Shown: positions 26,270 through 40,062, counted from the first letter of the stretch. The stretch: 64,000 nt of DNA from Xylocopa sonorina (GCF_050948175.1 NW_027490238.1:496001-560000); one strand, 5' to 3'. Program-made: numbers and translations. Notes: generated from the letters alone by a model not told the origin.

Positions 26270-27075
26270 CACTTCGCAAATCATATTATATCTTACCATG
26301 AAACATAGAAATGAGATGCGATATCGCGTTTTTAGAAGCATTAGAACACTATTGCTACGATAGGTAGACATTTGCAAACGCTATTTCCTTGCAAGGAAGG
26401 GTCGCATTTACATTCATTTGAAGTGTAGACGAGGAATATGTAACACTTCGCAAATCATATTATATCTTACCATGAAACATAGAAATGAGATCCGATATCG
26501 CGTTTTAAGAATTATAAGAACTCTATTGCTACGATACGTAGACATCTGCAAACGCTATTTCCTTGCAAGGAAGTGTCGCATTTACATTCATTTGAAGTGT
26601 AGACGAGGAATACATGACACTTAGCAAATCATATTATATCTTAACATGAAACATAGAAATGAGATGCGATATCGCGTTTTAAGAATCTTAAGAACTCTAT
26701 TGCTATGATACGTAGACATCTGCAAACGCTATTTCCTTGCAAGGAAGTGTCATATTTACTTTCATTTGAATCGTAGACGAGGAATGCATAACACTTCGCA
26801 GTGAATATTATATCTTATCATGAAACAGAGATAAGAGATGCAATATCTCGTTTTAGGAAGCATTAGAACTCTATTGCTACGATACCTAGACATCTGCAGA
26901 CGCTATTTCCTAGCGAGGAAGTGTCGCATTTACATTCATTTGAAGTGTAGACGAGGAATACATAACACTTCGCAAATCATATTATATCTTACCATGAAAC
27001 ATAGAAATGAGATCCGATATCGCGTTTTAAGAATTATAAGAGCTCTATTGCTACGATACGTAGACATCTGCAAAC
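26270..27075 (+). repeat. Rearranged partial third copy of the 20-mer
   Basis: 26303-26660 aligns with about 24041-24398 (offset 2,262 = 13 monomers) and 26680-27070 with about 24592-24982 (offset 2,088 = 12 monomers). One monomer is therefore missing relative to the 20-mer unit. The join falls within the TTAACATGAAACATAG monomer, which here runs straight into AAGAATCTTAAG. Confidence 0.75.
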
Positions 27076-27800
27076 GCTATTTCCTTGCAAGGAAGTGTCG
27101 CATTTACATTCATTTGAAGTGTAGACGAGGAATACATGACACTTCGCAAATCATATTATATCTTACCATGAAACATAGAAATCAGATGGAATATCGCGTT
27201 TTAAGATTCATAAGAACTCTGTTGCGACGATAGGTAGACATTTGCAAACGCTATTTCCTTGCAAGCAAGTGTCGCATTTACATTCATTCGAATCGTAGAC
27301 GAGGAATGCAAAACACTTCGCAATGAATATTATATCTTATCATGAAACATAGATATGAGATGCAATATCACGTTTTAAGAAGCATTTGAACTCTATTGCT
27401 TCGATACGTAGACATCTGCAAACGCTATTTCCTTGCAAGGAAGTGTCGCATTAACATTCATTTGAAGTGTAGACGAGGAATACATAACACTTCGCAAATC
27501 ATATTATATCTTACCATGAAACATAGAAGTGAGATTCGATATCGCCTTCTAAGAAGCCTTAGAACACTCCTGCTACGATAGGTAGACATTTGCAAACGCT
27601 ATTTCCATGCAAGGAAGTGTCGCATTTACATTCATTTGAAGTGTAGACGAGGAATGCATAACACTTCGCAAATCATATTACATCTTACTATGAAACATAG
27701 AAATGAGATGCGATATCGCGTTTTAAGAAGTTTCAGAAATCCATTGCTACGATACGTAGACATCTGCAAACGCTATTTCCTTGCAAGGAAGTGTCGCATT
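27076..27800 (+). repeat. 12-mer spaced repeat (2,085 bp), copy 1
   Basis: Matches 29161-29885 at an offset of 12 x 174 minus 3, the 3 bp being the deletion at about 28336. Shared markers are AAATCAGATGGAATATCGC, AAGATTCATAAG, CATTCGAATCG, GAAGTGAGATTCGATATCGC and the palindrome variant CCATGCAAGGAA. Further copies of its CAGATGGAATATC core lie near 33956, 36043 and 38651. Confidence 0.83.
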
Positions 27801-29160
27801 TACTTTCATTTGAATCGTAGACGAGGAATGCATAACACTTCGCAATGAATATTATATCTTATCATGAAACATAGATAAGAGATGCAATATCTCGTTTTAA
27901 GAAGCATTAGAACTCTATTGCTACGGTACCTAGACATCTGCAGACGCTATTTCCTAGCGAGGAAGTGTCGCATTCACATTCATTTGAAGTGTAGACGAGG
28001 AATACATAACACTTCGCAAATCATATTATATCTTACCATGAAACATAGAAATGAGATGCGATATCGCGTTTTTAGAAGCATTAGAACACTATTGCTACGA
28101 TAGGTAGACATTTGCAAACGCTATTTCCTTGCAAGGAAGTGTCGCATTTACATTCATCTGAAGTGTAGACGAGGAATACATGACACTTCGCAAATCATAT
28201 TATATCTTACCATGAAACATAGAAATAAGATGCGATATCACCTTTTAAGAAGCACTAGAACTCTATTGCTACGATAGGTAGACATCTGCAAACGCTATTT
28301 CCTTACAAGGAAGTGTCGCATTTACATTCATTTGTGTAGACGAGGAAAACATAACACTTCACAAATCATATTATGTCTTACCATGAAACATAGAAATGAG
28401 ATGCAATATCGCGTTATAAGAAGCATTAGAACTCTATTGCAACGATACCTAGACATCTGCAGACGCTATTTCCTAGCAAGGAAGTGTCGCGTTTACATTC
28501 ATTTGAAGTGTAGACGAGGAATACATGACACATCGCAAATCATATTATATCTTACCATGAAACATAGAAATGAGATGCGATATCGCGTTTTAAGAAGCAT
28601 TAGAACTCTATTGCTACGATACGTAGACATCTGCAAACGCTATTTCCTAGCGAGGAAGTCTCGCATTCACATTCATTTGAAGTGCAGACGAGGAATACAT
28701 GATACTTCGCAAATCATATTATATCCTGCCATGAAACATAGAAATGAGATGCGATATCGCGTTTTAGGAAGCATTAGAACTCTATTCCTACGATAGGTAG
28801 ACATCTGCAAACGCTATTTCCTTGCAAGGAAGTGTCGCATTTACATTCATTTGAAGTGTAGACGAGGAATACATAACATTTCGCAAATCGTATTACATCT
28901 TACCATGAAACATAGAAATGAGATGCGATATCTCGTTTTAAGAAGCATTAGAACTCTATTGCTACGATACCTAGACATCTGCAGACGCTATTTCCTAGCA
29001 AGGAAGTGTCGCATTTACATTCATTTGAAGTGTAGACGAGGAATACATGACACTTCGCAAATCATATTATATCTTACCATGAAACATAGAAATGAGATGC
29101 AATATCGCGTTTTAGGAAGCACTAGAACTCTATTGCTACGATAGCTAGACATCTGCAAAT
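27801..29160 (+). repeat. Mosaic of monomers related to the 14-15 and 26-28 kb modules
   Basis: 27801-28130 resembles 26061-26390, and 28130-28870 resembles 14220-14960 including the 171-bp monomer and the TTCCTACGATAGG unit. It is fully satellite; no other sequence is seen. Confidence 0.75.
28296..28466 (+). repeat. 171-bp monomer subtype
   Basis: Third copy, 9,219 bp (53 monomers minus 3 bp) after the second. The preceding monomer has GAAATAAGATGCGATATCACC, a variant close to the units before 31773 and 32988. Confidence 0.85.
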
Positions 29161-29885
29161 GCTATTTCCTTGCAAGGAAGTGTCGCATTTACATTCATTT
29201 GAAGTGTAGACGAGGAATACATGACACTTCGCAAATCATATTATATCTTACCATGAAACATAGAAATCAGATGGAATATCGCGTTTTAAGATTCATAAGA
29301 ACTCAGTTGCTACGATAGGTAGACATTTGCAAACGCTATTTCCTTGCAAGCAAGTGTCGCATTTACATTCATTCGAATCGTAGACGAGGAATGCAAAACA
29401 CTTCGCAATGAATATTATATCTTATCATGAGACATAGATATGAGATGCAATATCTCGTTTTAAGAAGCATTTGAACTCTATTGCTTCGGTACGTAGACAT
29501 CTGCAAACGCTATTTCCTTGCAAGGAAGTGTCGCATTTACATTCATTTGAAGTGTAGACGAGGAATACATAACACTTCGCAAATCATATTATATCTTACC
29601 ATGAAACATAGAAGTGAGATTCGATATCGCGTTCTAAGAAGCCTTAGAACACTCCTGCTACGATAGGTAGACATTTGCAAACGCTATTTCCATGCAAGGA
29701 AATGTCGCATTTACATTCATTTGAAGTGTAGACGAGGAATGCATAACACTTCGCAAATCATATTACATCTTACTATGAAAAATAGAAATGAGATGCGATA
29801 TCGCATTTTAAGAAGTTTCAGAAATCCATTGCTACGATACGTAGACATCTGCAAACGCTATTTCCTTGCAAGGAAGTGTCGCATT
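29161..29885 (+). repeat. 12-mer spaced repeat (2,085 bp), copy 2
   Basis: Second copy of 27076-27800. It ends where this copy enters a GAAATGTAGACGAGG / ATATCACTTCGC type A unit while copy 1 enters a type B unit. Confidence 0.82.
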
Positions 29886-30948
29886 TACATTCATTTGAAA
29901 TGTAGACGAGGAATACATATCACTTCGCAAATCATATTATACCTTACCATGAAACATAGAAATGAGATGCGATATCGCGTTTTAAGAATCTTAAGAACTC
30001 TATTGCTATGATACGTAGACATCTGCAAACGCTATTTCCTTGCAAGGAAGTGTCGCATTTACTTTCATTTGAATCGTAGACGAGGAATGCATAACACTTC
30101 GCAGTGAATATTATATCTTATCATGAAACAGAGATAAGAGATGCAATATCTCGTTTTAAGAAGCATTAGAACTCTATTGCTACGATACCTAGACATCTGC
30201 AGACGCTATTTCCTAGCGAGGAAGTGTCGCATTTACATTCATTTGAAGTGTAGACGAGGAATACATAACACTTCGCAAATCATATTATATCTTACCATGA
30301 AACATAGAAATGAGATCCGATACCGCGTTTTAAGAATTATAAGAACTCTATTGCTACGATACGTAGACATCTGCAAACGCTATTTCCTTGCAAGGAAGTG
30401 TCGCATTTACATTCATTTGAAGTGTAGACGAGGAATATATGACACTTCGCAAATCGTATTACATCTTACCATGAAACATAGAAATGAGATGCGATATCGC
30501 GTTTTAAGAAGCATTAGAACCCTATTGCTACGATACCTAGACATCTGCAGACGCTATTTCCTAGCAAGGAAGTGTCGCATTTACATTCATCTGAAGTGTA
30601 GACGAGGAATACATGACAATTCGCAAATCATATTATATCTTACCATGAAACATAGAAATGAGATGCTATATCGCGTTTTAAGAATCATAAGAACTCTATT
30701 GCTACGATACGTAGACATCTGCAAACGCTATTCCCTTGCAAGGAAGTGTCGCATTCACATTCATTTGAAGTGTAGACGAGGAATACATGATACTTCGCAA
30801 ATCATATTATATCTTACCATGAGACATAGAAATGAGATGCGATATCGCGTTTTAAGAATCATAAGAACTCTATTGCTACGATAGGTAGACATCTGCAAAC
30901 GCTATTTCCTTGCAAGGAAGTGTCGCATTTACATTCATTTGAAATGTA
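29886..30948 (+). repeat. Recurrent six-monomer module
   Basis: Matches about 12150-13210 at an offset of 17,735 bp, and the related copies near 3.8, 17.1, 21.3 and 24.8 kb. The order of variants (AAGAATCTTAAG; CAGAGATAAGAG; GAGATCCGATATC; CGTATTACATC; GATGCTATATC; CATGAGACATAG) is kept in all of them. This module also gives the longest chance-open frame (247 codons). Confidence 0.82.
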
Positions 30949-32163
30949 GACGAGGAATACATATCACTTCGCAAATCATATTACACCTTACCATGAAATA
31001 TAGAAATGAGATGCGATATCGCGCTTTAAGAATCATAAGAACTCTATTGCTACGATACGTAGACATCTGCAAACGCTATTTCCTTGCAAGGAAGTGTCGC
31101 ATTTACTTTCATTTGAATCGTAGACGAGGAATGCATAACACTTCGCAGTGAATATTATATCTTATCATGAAACAGAGATAAGAGATGCAATATCTCGTTT
31201 TAAGAAGCATTAGAACTCTATTGCTACGATACCTAGACATCTGCAGACGCTATTTCCTAGCGAGGAAGTGTCGCATTTACATTCATTTGAAGTGTAGACG
31301 AGGAAAACATAACACTTCGCAAATCATATTATATCTTACCATGAAACATAGAAATGAGATCCGATATCGCGTCTTAAGAATTATAAGAACTCTATTGCTA
31401 CGATATGTAGACATCTGCAAACGCTATTTCCTTGCAAGGAAGTGTCACATTTACATTCATTTGAAGTGTAGGCGAGGAATACATGACACTTCGCAAATCG
31501 TATTACATCTTACCATGAAACATAGAAATGAGATGCGATATCGCGTTTTAAGAAGCATTAGAACTCTATTGCTACGATACCTAGCCATCTGCAGACGCTA
31601 TTTCCTAGCAAGGAAGTGTCGCATTTACATTCATCTGAAGTGTAGACGAGGAATACATGACACTTCGCAAATCATATTATATCTTACCATGAAACATAGA
31701 AATAAGATGCGATATCGCCTTTTAAGAAGCACTAGAACTCTACTGCTACGATAGGTAGACATCTGCAAACGCTATTTCTTTACAAGGAAGTGTCGCATTT
31801 ACATTCATTTGTGTAGACGAGGAAAACATAACACTTCACAAATCATATTATGTCTTACCATGAAACATAGAAATGAGATGCGATATCGCGTTATAAGAAG
31901 CATTAGAACTCTATTGCAACGATACCTAGACATCTGCAGACGCTATTTCCTAGCAAGGAAGTGTCGCGTTTACATTCATTTGAAGTGTAGACGAGGAATA
32001 CATGACACATCGCAAATCATATTATATCTTACCATGAAACATAGAAATGAGATGCGATATCGCGTTTTAAGAAACATTAGAACTCTATTGCTACGATACG
32101 TAGACATCTGCAAACGCTATTTCCTAGCGAGGAAGTGTCGCATTCACATTCATTTGAAGTGCA
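30949..32163 (+). repeat. 7-mer (1,215-bp) tandem HOR, copy 1
   Basis: Matches 32164-33390 at an offset of 1,215 bp (7 x 174 minus 3, because of the included 171-bp monomer at 31773-31943). Shared rare variants are GCGCTTTAAG, GAGGAAAACAT, GTGTCACATT, CCTAGCCATC and TTCTTTACAAGG. I noted one difference, 31472 G versus 32687 A. Confidence 0.92.
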
Positions 32164-33390
32164 GACGAGGAATACATATCACTTCGCAAATCATATTACA
32201 CCTTACCATGAAATATAGAAATGAGATGCGATATCGCGCTTTAAGAATCATAAGAACTCTATTGCTACGATACGTAGACATCTGCAAACGCTATTTCCTT
32301 GCAAGGAAGTGTCGCATTTACTTTCATTTGAATCGTAGACGAGGAATGCATAACACTTCGCAGTGAATATTATATCTTATCATGAAACAGAGATAAGAGA
32401 TGCAATATCTCGTTTTAAGAAGCATTAGAACTCTATTGCTACGATACCTAGACATCTGCAGACGCTATTTCCTAGCGAGGAAGTGTCGCATTTACATTCA
32501 TTTGAAGTGTAGACGAGGAAAACATAACACTTCGCAAATCATATTATATCTTACCATGAAACATAGAAATGAGATCCGATATCGCGTCTTAAGAATTATA
32601 AGAACTCTATTGCTACGATATGTAGACATCTGCAAACGCTATTTCCTTGCAAGGAAGTGTCACATTTACATTCATTTGAAGTGTAGACGAGGAATACATG
32701 ACACTTCGCAAATCGTATTACATCTTACCATGAAACATAGAAATGAGATGCGATATCGCGTTTTAAGAAGCATTAGAACTCTATTGCTACGATACCTAGC
32801 CATCTGCAGACGCTATTTCCTAGCAAGGAAGTGTCGCATTTACATTCATCTGAAGTGTAGACGAGGAATACATGACACTTCGCAAATCATATTATATCTT
32901 ACCATGAAACATAGAAATAAGATGCGATATCGCCTTTTAAGAAGCACTAGAACTCTACTGCTACGATAGGTAGACATCTGCAAACGCTATTTCTTTACAA
33001 GGAAGTGTCGCATTTACATTCATTTGTGTAGACGAGGAAAACATAACACTTCACAAATCATATTATGTCTTACCATGAAACATAGAAATGAGATGCGATA
33101 TCGCGTTATAAGAAGCATTAGAACTCTATTGCAACGATACCTAGACATCTGCAGACGCTATTTCCTAGCAAGGAAGTGTCGCGTTTACATTCATTTGAAG
33201 TGTAGACGAGGAATACATGACACATCGCAAATCATATTATATCTTACCATGAAACATAGAAATGAGATGCGATATCGCGTTTTAAGAAACATTAGAACTC
33301 TATTGCTACGATACGTAGACATCTGCAAACGCTATTTCCTAGCGAGGAAGTGTCGCATTCACATTCATTTGAAGTGCAGACGAGGAATAC
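32164..33390 (+). repeat. 7-mer (1,215-bp) tandem HOR, copy 2
   Basis: Tandem copy of the previous unit, including its own 171-bp monomer at 32988-33158. The junction lies in GACGAGGAATACAT: GAAATG-flanked upstream of copy 1, GAAGTGC-flanked at the start of copy 2. Confidence 0.9.
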
Positions 33391-34242
33391 ATGATACTTC
33401 GCAAATCATATCATATCCTGCCATGAAACATAGAAATGAGATGCGATATCGCGTTTTAGGAAGCATTAGAACTCTATTCCTACGATAGGTAGACATCTGC
33501 AAACGCTATTTCCTTGCAAGGAAGTGTCGCATTTACATTCATTTGAAGTGTAGACGAGGAATACATAACATTTCGCAAATCGTATTACATCTTACCATGA
33601 AACATAGAAATGAGATGCGATATCGCGTTTTAAGAAGCATTAGAACTCTATTGCTACGATACCTAGACATCTGCAGACGCTATTTCCTAGCAAGGAAGTG
33701 TCGCATTTACATTCATTTGAAGTGTAGACGAGGAATACATGACACTTCGCAAATCATATTATATCTTACCATGAAACATAGAAATGAGATGCGATATCGC
33801 GTTTAGGAAGCACTAGAACTCTATTGCTACGATAGGTAGACATCTGCAAATGCTATTTCCTTGCAAGGAAGTGTCGCATTTACATTCATTTGAAGTGTAG
33901 ACGAGGAATACATGACACTTCGCAAATCATATTATATCTTACCATGAAACATAGAAATCAGATGGAATATCGCGTTTTAAGATTCATAAGAACTCTGTTG
34001 CTACGATAGGTAGACATTTGCAAACGCTATTTCCTTGCAAGCAAGTGTCGCATTTACATTCATTCGAATCGTAGACGAGGAATGCATAACACTTCGCAAT
34101 GAATATTATATCTTATCATGAAACATAGATATGAGATGCAATATCTCGTTTTAAGAAGCATTTGAACTCTATTGCTTCGTAACGTAGACATCTGCAAACG
34201 CTATTTCCTTGCAAGGAAGTGTCGCATTTACATTCATTTGAA
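33083..34242 (+). repeat. 12-mer spaced segment (2,087 bp), copy 1
   Basis: Matches 35170-36329 at an offset of 12 x 174 minus 1. Both carry the 1-bp deletion GCGTTTAGGAAGC (about 33804 and 35891), TCATATCCTGCC and GCTTCGTAACGTAG. The match ends at GAAGTGTAG (34243) versus GAAATGTAG (36330). Confidence 0.88.
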
Positions 34243-35169
34243 GTGTAGACGAGGAATACATAACACTTCGCAAATCATATTATATCTTACCATGAAACAT
34301 AGAAGTGAGATTCGATATCGCGTTCTAAGAAGCCTTAGAACACTCCTGCTACGATAGGTAGACGTTTGCAAACGCTATTTCCTTGCAAGGAAGTGTCGCA
34401 TTTACATTCATTTGAAGTGTAGACGAGGAATGCATAACACTTCCCAAATCATATTATATCTTACTATGAAACATAGAAATGAGATGCGATATCGCGTTTT
34501 AAGAATCATAAGAACTCTATTGCTACGATACGCAGACATCCGCAAACGCTATTTCCTTGCAAGGAAGTGTCGCATTTACATTCATTTGAAATGTAGACGA
34601 GGAATACATATCACTTCGCAAATCATATTACACCTTACCATGAAATATAGAAATGAGATGCGATATCGCGTTTTAAGTATCATAAGAACTCTATTGCTAC
34701 GATACGCAGACATCCGCAAACGCTATCTCCTTGCAAGGAAGTGTCGCACTCACATTCATTTGAAGTGTAGACGAGGAATACATAACACTTCGCAAATCAT
34801 ATTATATCTTACCATGAAACATAGAAATGAGATGCTATATCGCGTTTTAAGAATCATAAGAACTCTATTGCTACGATACGTAGACATCTGCAAACGCTAT
34901 TTCCTTGCAAGGAAGTGTCGCATTCACATTCATTTGAAGTGTAGACGAGGAATACATGATACTTCGCAAATCATATTATATCTTACCATGAGACATAGAA
35001 ATGAGATGCGATATCGCGTTTTAAGAATCATAAGAACACTATTGCTACGATAGGTAGACATCTGCAAACGCTATTTCCTTGCAAGGAAGTGTCGCATTTA
35101 CATTCATTTGAAATGTAGACGAGGAATACATATCACTTCGCAAATCATATTACACCTTACCATGAAATA
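34243..35169 (+). repeat. Segment shared with 39.3-40.6 kb
   Basis: 34265-35165 resembles 39308-40550. The offset is 5,043 at the left (29 monomers minus 3 bp, the three bases explained by intervening indels), then changes because the right-hand locus carries a 3-mer duplication and a further 1-bp deletion. Shared markers are GACGTTTGCAAACG, CACTTCCCAAATC-like sites, CGCAGACATCCGC and CTATCTCCTTGCAAGG. Confidence 0.78.
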
Positions 35170-36329
35170 TAGAAATGAGATGCGATATCGCGTTATAAGA
35201 AGCATTAGAACTCTATTGCAACGATACCTAGACATCTGCAGACGCTATTTCCTAGCAAGGAAGTGTCGCGTTTACATTCATTTGAAGTGTAGACGAGGAA
35301 TACATGACACATCGCAAATCATATTATATCTTACCATGAAACATAGAAATGAGATGCGATATCGCGTTTTAAGAAACATTAGAACTCTATTGCTACGATA
35401 CGTAGACATCTGCAAACGCTATTTCCTAGCGAGGAAGTGTCGCATTCACATTCATTTGAAGTGCAGACGAGGAATACATGATACTTCGCAAATCATATCA
35501 TATCCTGCCATGAAACATAGAAATGAGATGCGATATCGCGTTTTAGGAAGCATTAGAACTCTATTCCTACGATAGGTAGACATCTGCAAACGCTATTTCC
35601 TTGCAAGGAAGTGTCGCATTTACATTCATTTGAAGTGTAGACGAGGAATACATAACATTTCGCAAATCGTATTACATCTTACCATGAAACATAGAAATGA
35701 GATGCGATATCGCGTTTTAAGAAGCATTAGAACTCTATTGCTACGATACCTAGACATCTGCAGACGCTATTTCCTAGCAAGGAAGTGTCGCATTTACATT
35801 CATTTGAAGTGTAGACGAGGAATACATGACACTTCGCAAATCATATTATATCTTACCATGAAACATAGAAATGAGATGCGATATCGCGTTTAGGAAGCAC
35901 TAGAACTCTATTGCTACGATAGGTAGACATCTGCAAATGCTATTTCCTTGCAAGGAAGTGTCGCATTTACATTCATTTGAAGTGTAGACGAGGAATACAT
36001 GACACTTCGCAAATCATATTATATCTTACCATGAAACATAGAAATCAGATGGAATATCGCGTTTTAAGATTCATAAGAACTCTGTTGCTACGATAGGTAG
36101 ACATTTGCAAACGCTATTTCCTTGCAAGCAAGTGTCGCATTTACATTCATTCGAATCGTAGACGAGGAATGCATAACACTTCGCAATGAATATTATATCT
36201 TATCATGAAACATAGATATGAGATGCAATATCTCGTTTTAAGAAGCATTTGAACTCTATTGCTTCGTAACGTAGACATCTGCAAACGCTATTTCCTTGCA
36301 AGGAAGTGTCGCATTTACATTCATTTGAA
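35170..36329 (+). repeat. 12-mer spaced segment (2,087 bp), copy 2
   Basis: Second copy of 33083-34242. It begins inside a GAAATATAG unit at GCGTTATAAG, whereas copy 1 begins inside a 171-bp subtype unit, so the breakpoint lies within about 30 bp of 35170. Confidence 0.86.
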
Positions 36330-38539
36330 ATGTAGACGAGGAATACATATCACTTCGCAAATCATATTATACCTTACCATGAAACATAGAAATGAGATGC
36401 GATATCGCGTTTTAAGAATCTTAAGAACTCTATTGCTATGATAGGTACACATCTGCAAACGCTATTTCATTGCAAGGAAGTGTCGCATTTACTTTCATTT
36501 GAATCGTAGACGAGGAATGCATAACACTTCGCAGTGCATATTATATCTTATCATGAAACAGAGATAAGAGATGCAATATCTCGTTTTAAGAAGCATTAGA
36601 ACTCTATTGCTACGATACCTAGACATCTGCAGACGCTATTTCCTAGCGAGGAAGTGTCGCATTTACATTCATTTGAAGTGTAGACGAGGAATACATAACA
36701 CTTCGCAAATCATATTATATCTTACCATGAAACATAGAAATGAGATCCGATATCGCGTTTTAAGAATTATAAGAACAACATTGCTACGATACGTAGACAT
36801 CTGCAAACGCTATTTCCTTGCAAGCAAGTGTCGCATTTACATTCATTTGAAGTGTAGACGAGGAATACATGACACTTCGCAAATCGTATTACATCTTACC
36901 ATGAAACATAGAAATGAGATGCGATATCGCGTTTTAAGAAGCATTAGAACTCTATTGCTACGATACCTAGACATCTGCAGACGCTATTTCCTAGCAAGGA
37001 AGTGTCGCATTTACATTCATCTGAAGTGTAGACGAGGAATACATGACACTTCGCAAATCATATTATATCTTACCATGAAACATAGAAATGAGATGCGATA
37101 TCGCCTTTTAAGAAGCACTAGAACACTATTGCTACGATAGGTAGACATCTGCAAACGCTATTTCCTTACAAGGAAGTGTCGCATTTACATTCATTTGTGT
37201 AGACGAGGAAAACATAACACTTCACAAATCATATTATGTCTTACCATGAAACATAGAAATGAGATGCGATATCGCGTTTTTAGAAGCATTAGAACACTAT
37301 TGCTACGATAGGTAGACATTTGCAAACGCTATTTCCTTGCAAGGAAGGGTCCGCATTTACATTCATTTGAAGTGTAGACGAGGAATATATAACACTTCGC
37401 AAATCATATTATATCTTACCATGAAACATAGAAATGAGATGCTATATCGCGTTTTAAGAATCATAAGAACTCTATTGCTACGATACGTAGACATCTGCAA
37501 ACGCTATTCCCTTGCAAGGAAGTGTCGCATTCACATTCATTTGAAGTGTAGACGAGGAATACATGATACTTCGCAAATCATATTATATCTTACCATGAGA
37601 CATAGAAATGAGATGCGATATCGCGTTTTAAGAATCATAAGAACTCTATTGCTACGATAGGTAGACATCTGCAAACGCTATTTCCTTGCAAGGAAGTGTC
37701 GCATTTACATTCATTTGAAATGTAGACGAGGAATACATATCACTTCGCAAATCATATTACACCTTACCATGAAATATAGAAATGAGATGCGATATCGCGT
37801 TTTAAGAATCATAAGAACTCTATTGCTACGATACGTAGACATCTGCAAACGCTATTTCCTTGCAAGGAAGTGTCGCAATTACTTTCATTTGAATCGTAGA
37901 CGAGGAATGCATAACACTTCGCAGTGAATATTATATCTTATCATGAAACAGAGATAAGAGATGCAATATCTCGTTTTAAGAAGCACTAGAACTCTATTGC
38001 TACGATACCTAGACATCTGCAGACGCTATTTCCTAGCAAGGAAGTGTCGCGTTTACATTCATTTGAAGTGTAGACGAGGAATACATGACACATCGCAAAT
38101 CATATTATATCTTACCATGAAACATAGAAATGAGATGCGATATCGCGTTTTAAGAAGCATTAGAACTCTATTGCTACGATACGTAGACATCTGCAAACGC
38201 TATTTCCTAGCGAGGAAGTGTCGCATTCACATTCATTTGAAGTGCAGATGAGGAATACATGATACTTCGCAAATCATATCATATCCTGCCATGAAACATA
38301 GAAATGAGATGCGATATCGCGTTTTAGGAAGCATTAGAACTCTATTCCTACGATAGGTAGACATCTGCAAACGCTATTTCCTTGCAAGGAAGTGTCGCAT
38401 TTACATTCATATGAAGTGTAGACGAGGAATGCATAACACTTCGCAGTGAATATTATATCTTATCATGAAACAGAGAAATGAGATGCGATATCGCGTTTTA
38501 GGAAGCACTAGAACTCTATTGCTACGATAGGTAGACATC
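36330..38539 (+). repeat. Mosaic region with 171-bp subtype and a 1-bp insertion
   Basis: 36330-37158 follows the recurrent module order, close to 31.1-31.8 kb. It is followed by the 171-bp subtype monomer at 37159-37329 and a unit with one extra base (AAGGGTCCGCATT, about 37351). 37430-37950 resembles 30660-31180, and 37960-38400 resembles 33.1-33.5 kb. Breakpoints fall inside monomers and keep register. Confidence 0.75.
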
Positions 38540-39307
38540 TGCAAATGCTATTTCCTTGCAAGGAAGTGTCGCATTTACATTCATTTGAAGTGTAGACGAG
38601 GAATACATGACACTTCGCAAATCATATTATATCTTACCATGAAACATAGAAATCAGATGGAATATCGCGTTTTAAGATTCATAAGAACTCTGTTGCTACG
38701 ATAGGTAGACATTTGCAAACGCTATTTCCTTGCAAGCAAGTGTCGCATTTACATTCATTCGAATCGTAGACGAGGAATGCATAACACTTCGCAATGAATA
38801 TTATATCTTATCATGAAACATAGATATGAGATGCAATATCTCGTTTTAAGAAGCATTTGAACTCTATTGCTTCGATACGTAGACATCTGCAAACGCTATT
38901 TCCTTGCAAGGAAGTGTCGCATTTACATTCATTTGAAGTGTAGACGAGGAATACATAACACTTCGCAAATCATATTATATCTTACCATGAAACATAGAAG
39001 TGAGATTCGATATCGCGTTCTAAGAAGCCTTAGAACACTCCTGCTACGATAGGTAGACATTTGCAAACGCTATTTCCTTGCAAGGAAGTGTCGCATTTAC
39101 ATTCATTTGAAGTGTAGACGAGGAATGCATAACACTTCGCAAATCATATTATATCTTACTATGAAACATAGAAATGAGATGCGATATCGCGTTTTAGGAA
39201 GCATTAGAACTCTATTCCTACGATACCTAGACATCTGCAGGCGCTATTTCCTAGCAAGGAAGTGTCGCATTTACATTCATTTGAAGTGTAGACGAGGAAT
39301 ACATAAC
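38540..39307 (+). repeat. CAGATGGAATATC module, further copy
   Basis: 38540-39170 matches about 33845-34475 (offset 4,695 = 27 monomers minus 3 bp) and the earlier copies at 27.1 and 29.2 kb. The next unit then joins GCATTAGAACTCTATTCC to a type C junction. Confidence 0.78.
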
Positions 39308-39540
39308 ACTTCGCAAATCATATTATATCTTACCATGAAACATAGAAGTGAGATTCGATATCGCGTTCTAAGAAGCCTTAGAACACTCCTGCTACGATAG
39401 GTAGACGTTTGCAAACGCTATTTCCTTGCAAGGAAGTGTCGCATTTACATTCATTTGAAGTGTAGACGAGGAATGCATAACAATCCCAAATCATATTATA
39501 TCTTACTATGAAACATAGAAATGAGATGCGATATCGCGTT

Positions 39541-40062
39541 TTAAGAATCATAAGAACTCTATTGCTACGATACGCAGACATCCGCAAACGCTATTTCCTT
39601 GCAAGGAAGTGTCGCATTCACATTCATTTGAAGTGTAGACGAGGAATACATAACACTTCGCAAATCATATTATATCTTACCATGAAACATAGAAATGAGA
39701 TGCTATATCGCGTTTTAAGAATCATAAGAACTCTATTGCTACGATACGTAGACATCTGCAAACGCTATTTCCTTGCAAGGAAGTGTCGCATTCACATTCA
39801 TTTGAAGTGTAGACGAGGAATACATGATACTTCGCAAATCATATTATATCTTACCATGAGACATAGAAATGAGATGCGATATCGCGTTTTAAGAGTCATA
39901 AGAACACTATTGCTACGATAGGTAGACATCTGCAAACGCTATTTCCTTGCAAGGAAGTGTCGCATTTACATTCATTTGAAATGTAGACGAGGAATACATA
40001 TCACTTCGCAAATCATATTACACCTTACCATGAAATATAGAAATGAGATGCGATATCGCGTT
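39541..40062 (+). repeat. 3-mer (522-bp) tandem HOR, copy 1
   Basis: Matches 40063-40584 at an offset of exactly 3 x 174. Both carry CGCAGACATCCGC and GATGCTATATCGC units. Differences include CTATTTCC/CTATCTCC, GCATTC/GCACTC and AAGAGTC/AAGAATC. Just upstream (39479-39484) a 1-bp deletion gives CATAACAATCCC. Confidence 0.82.
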
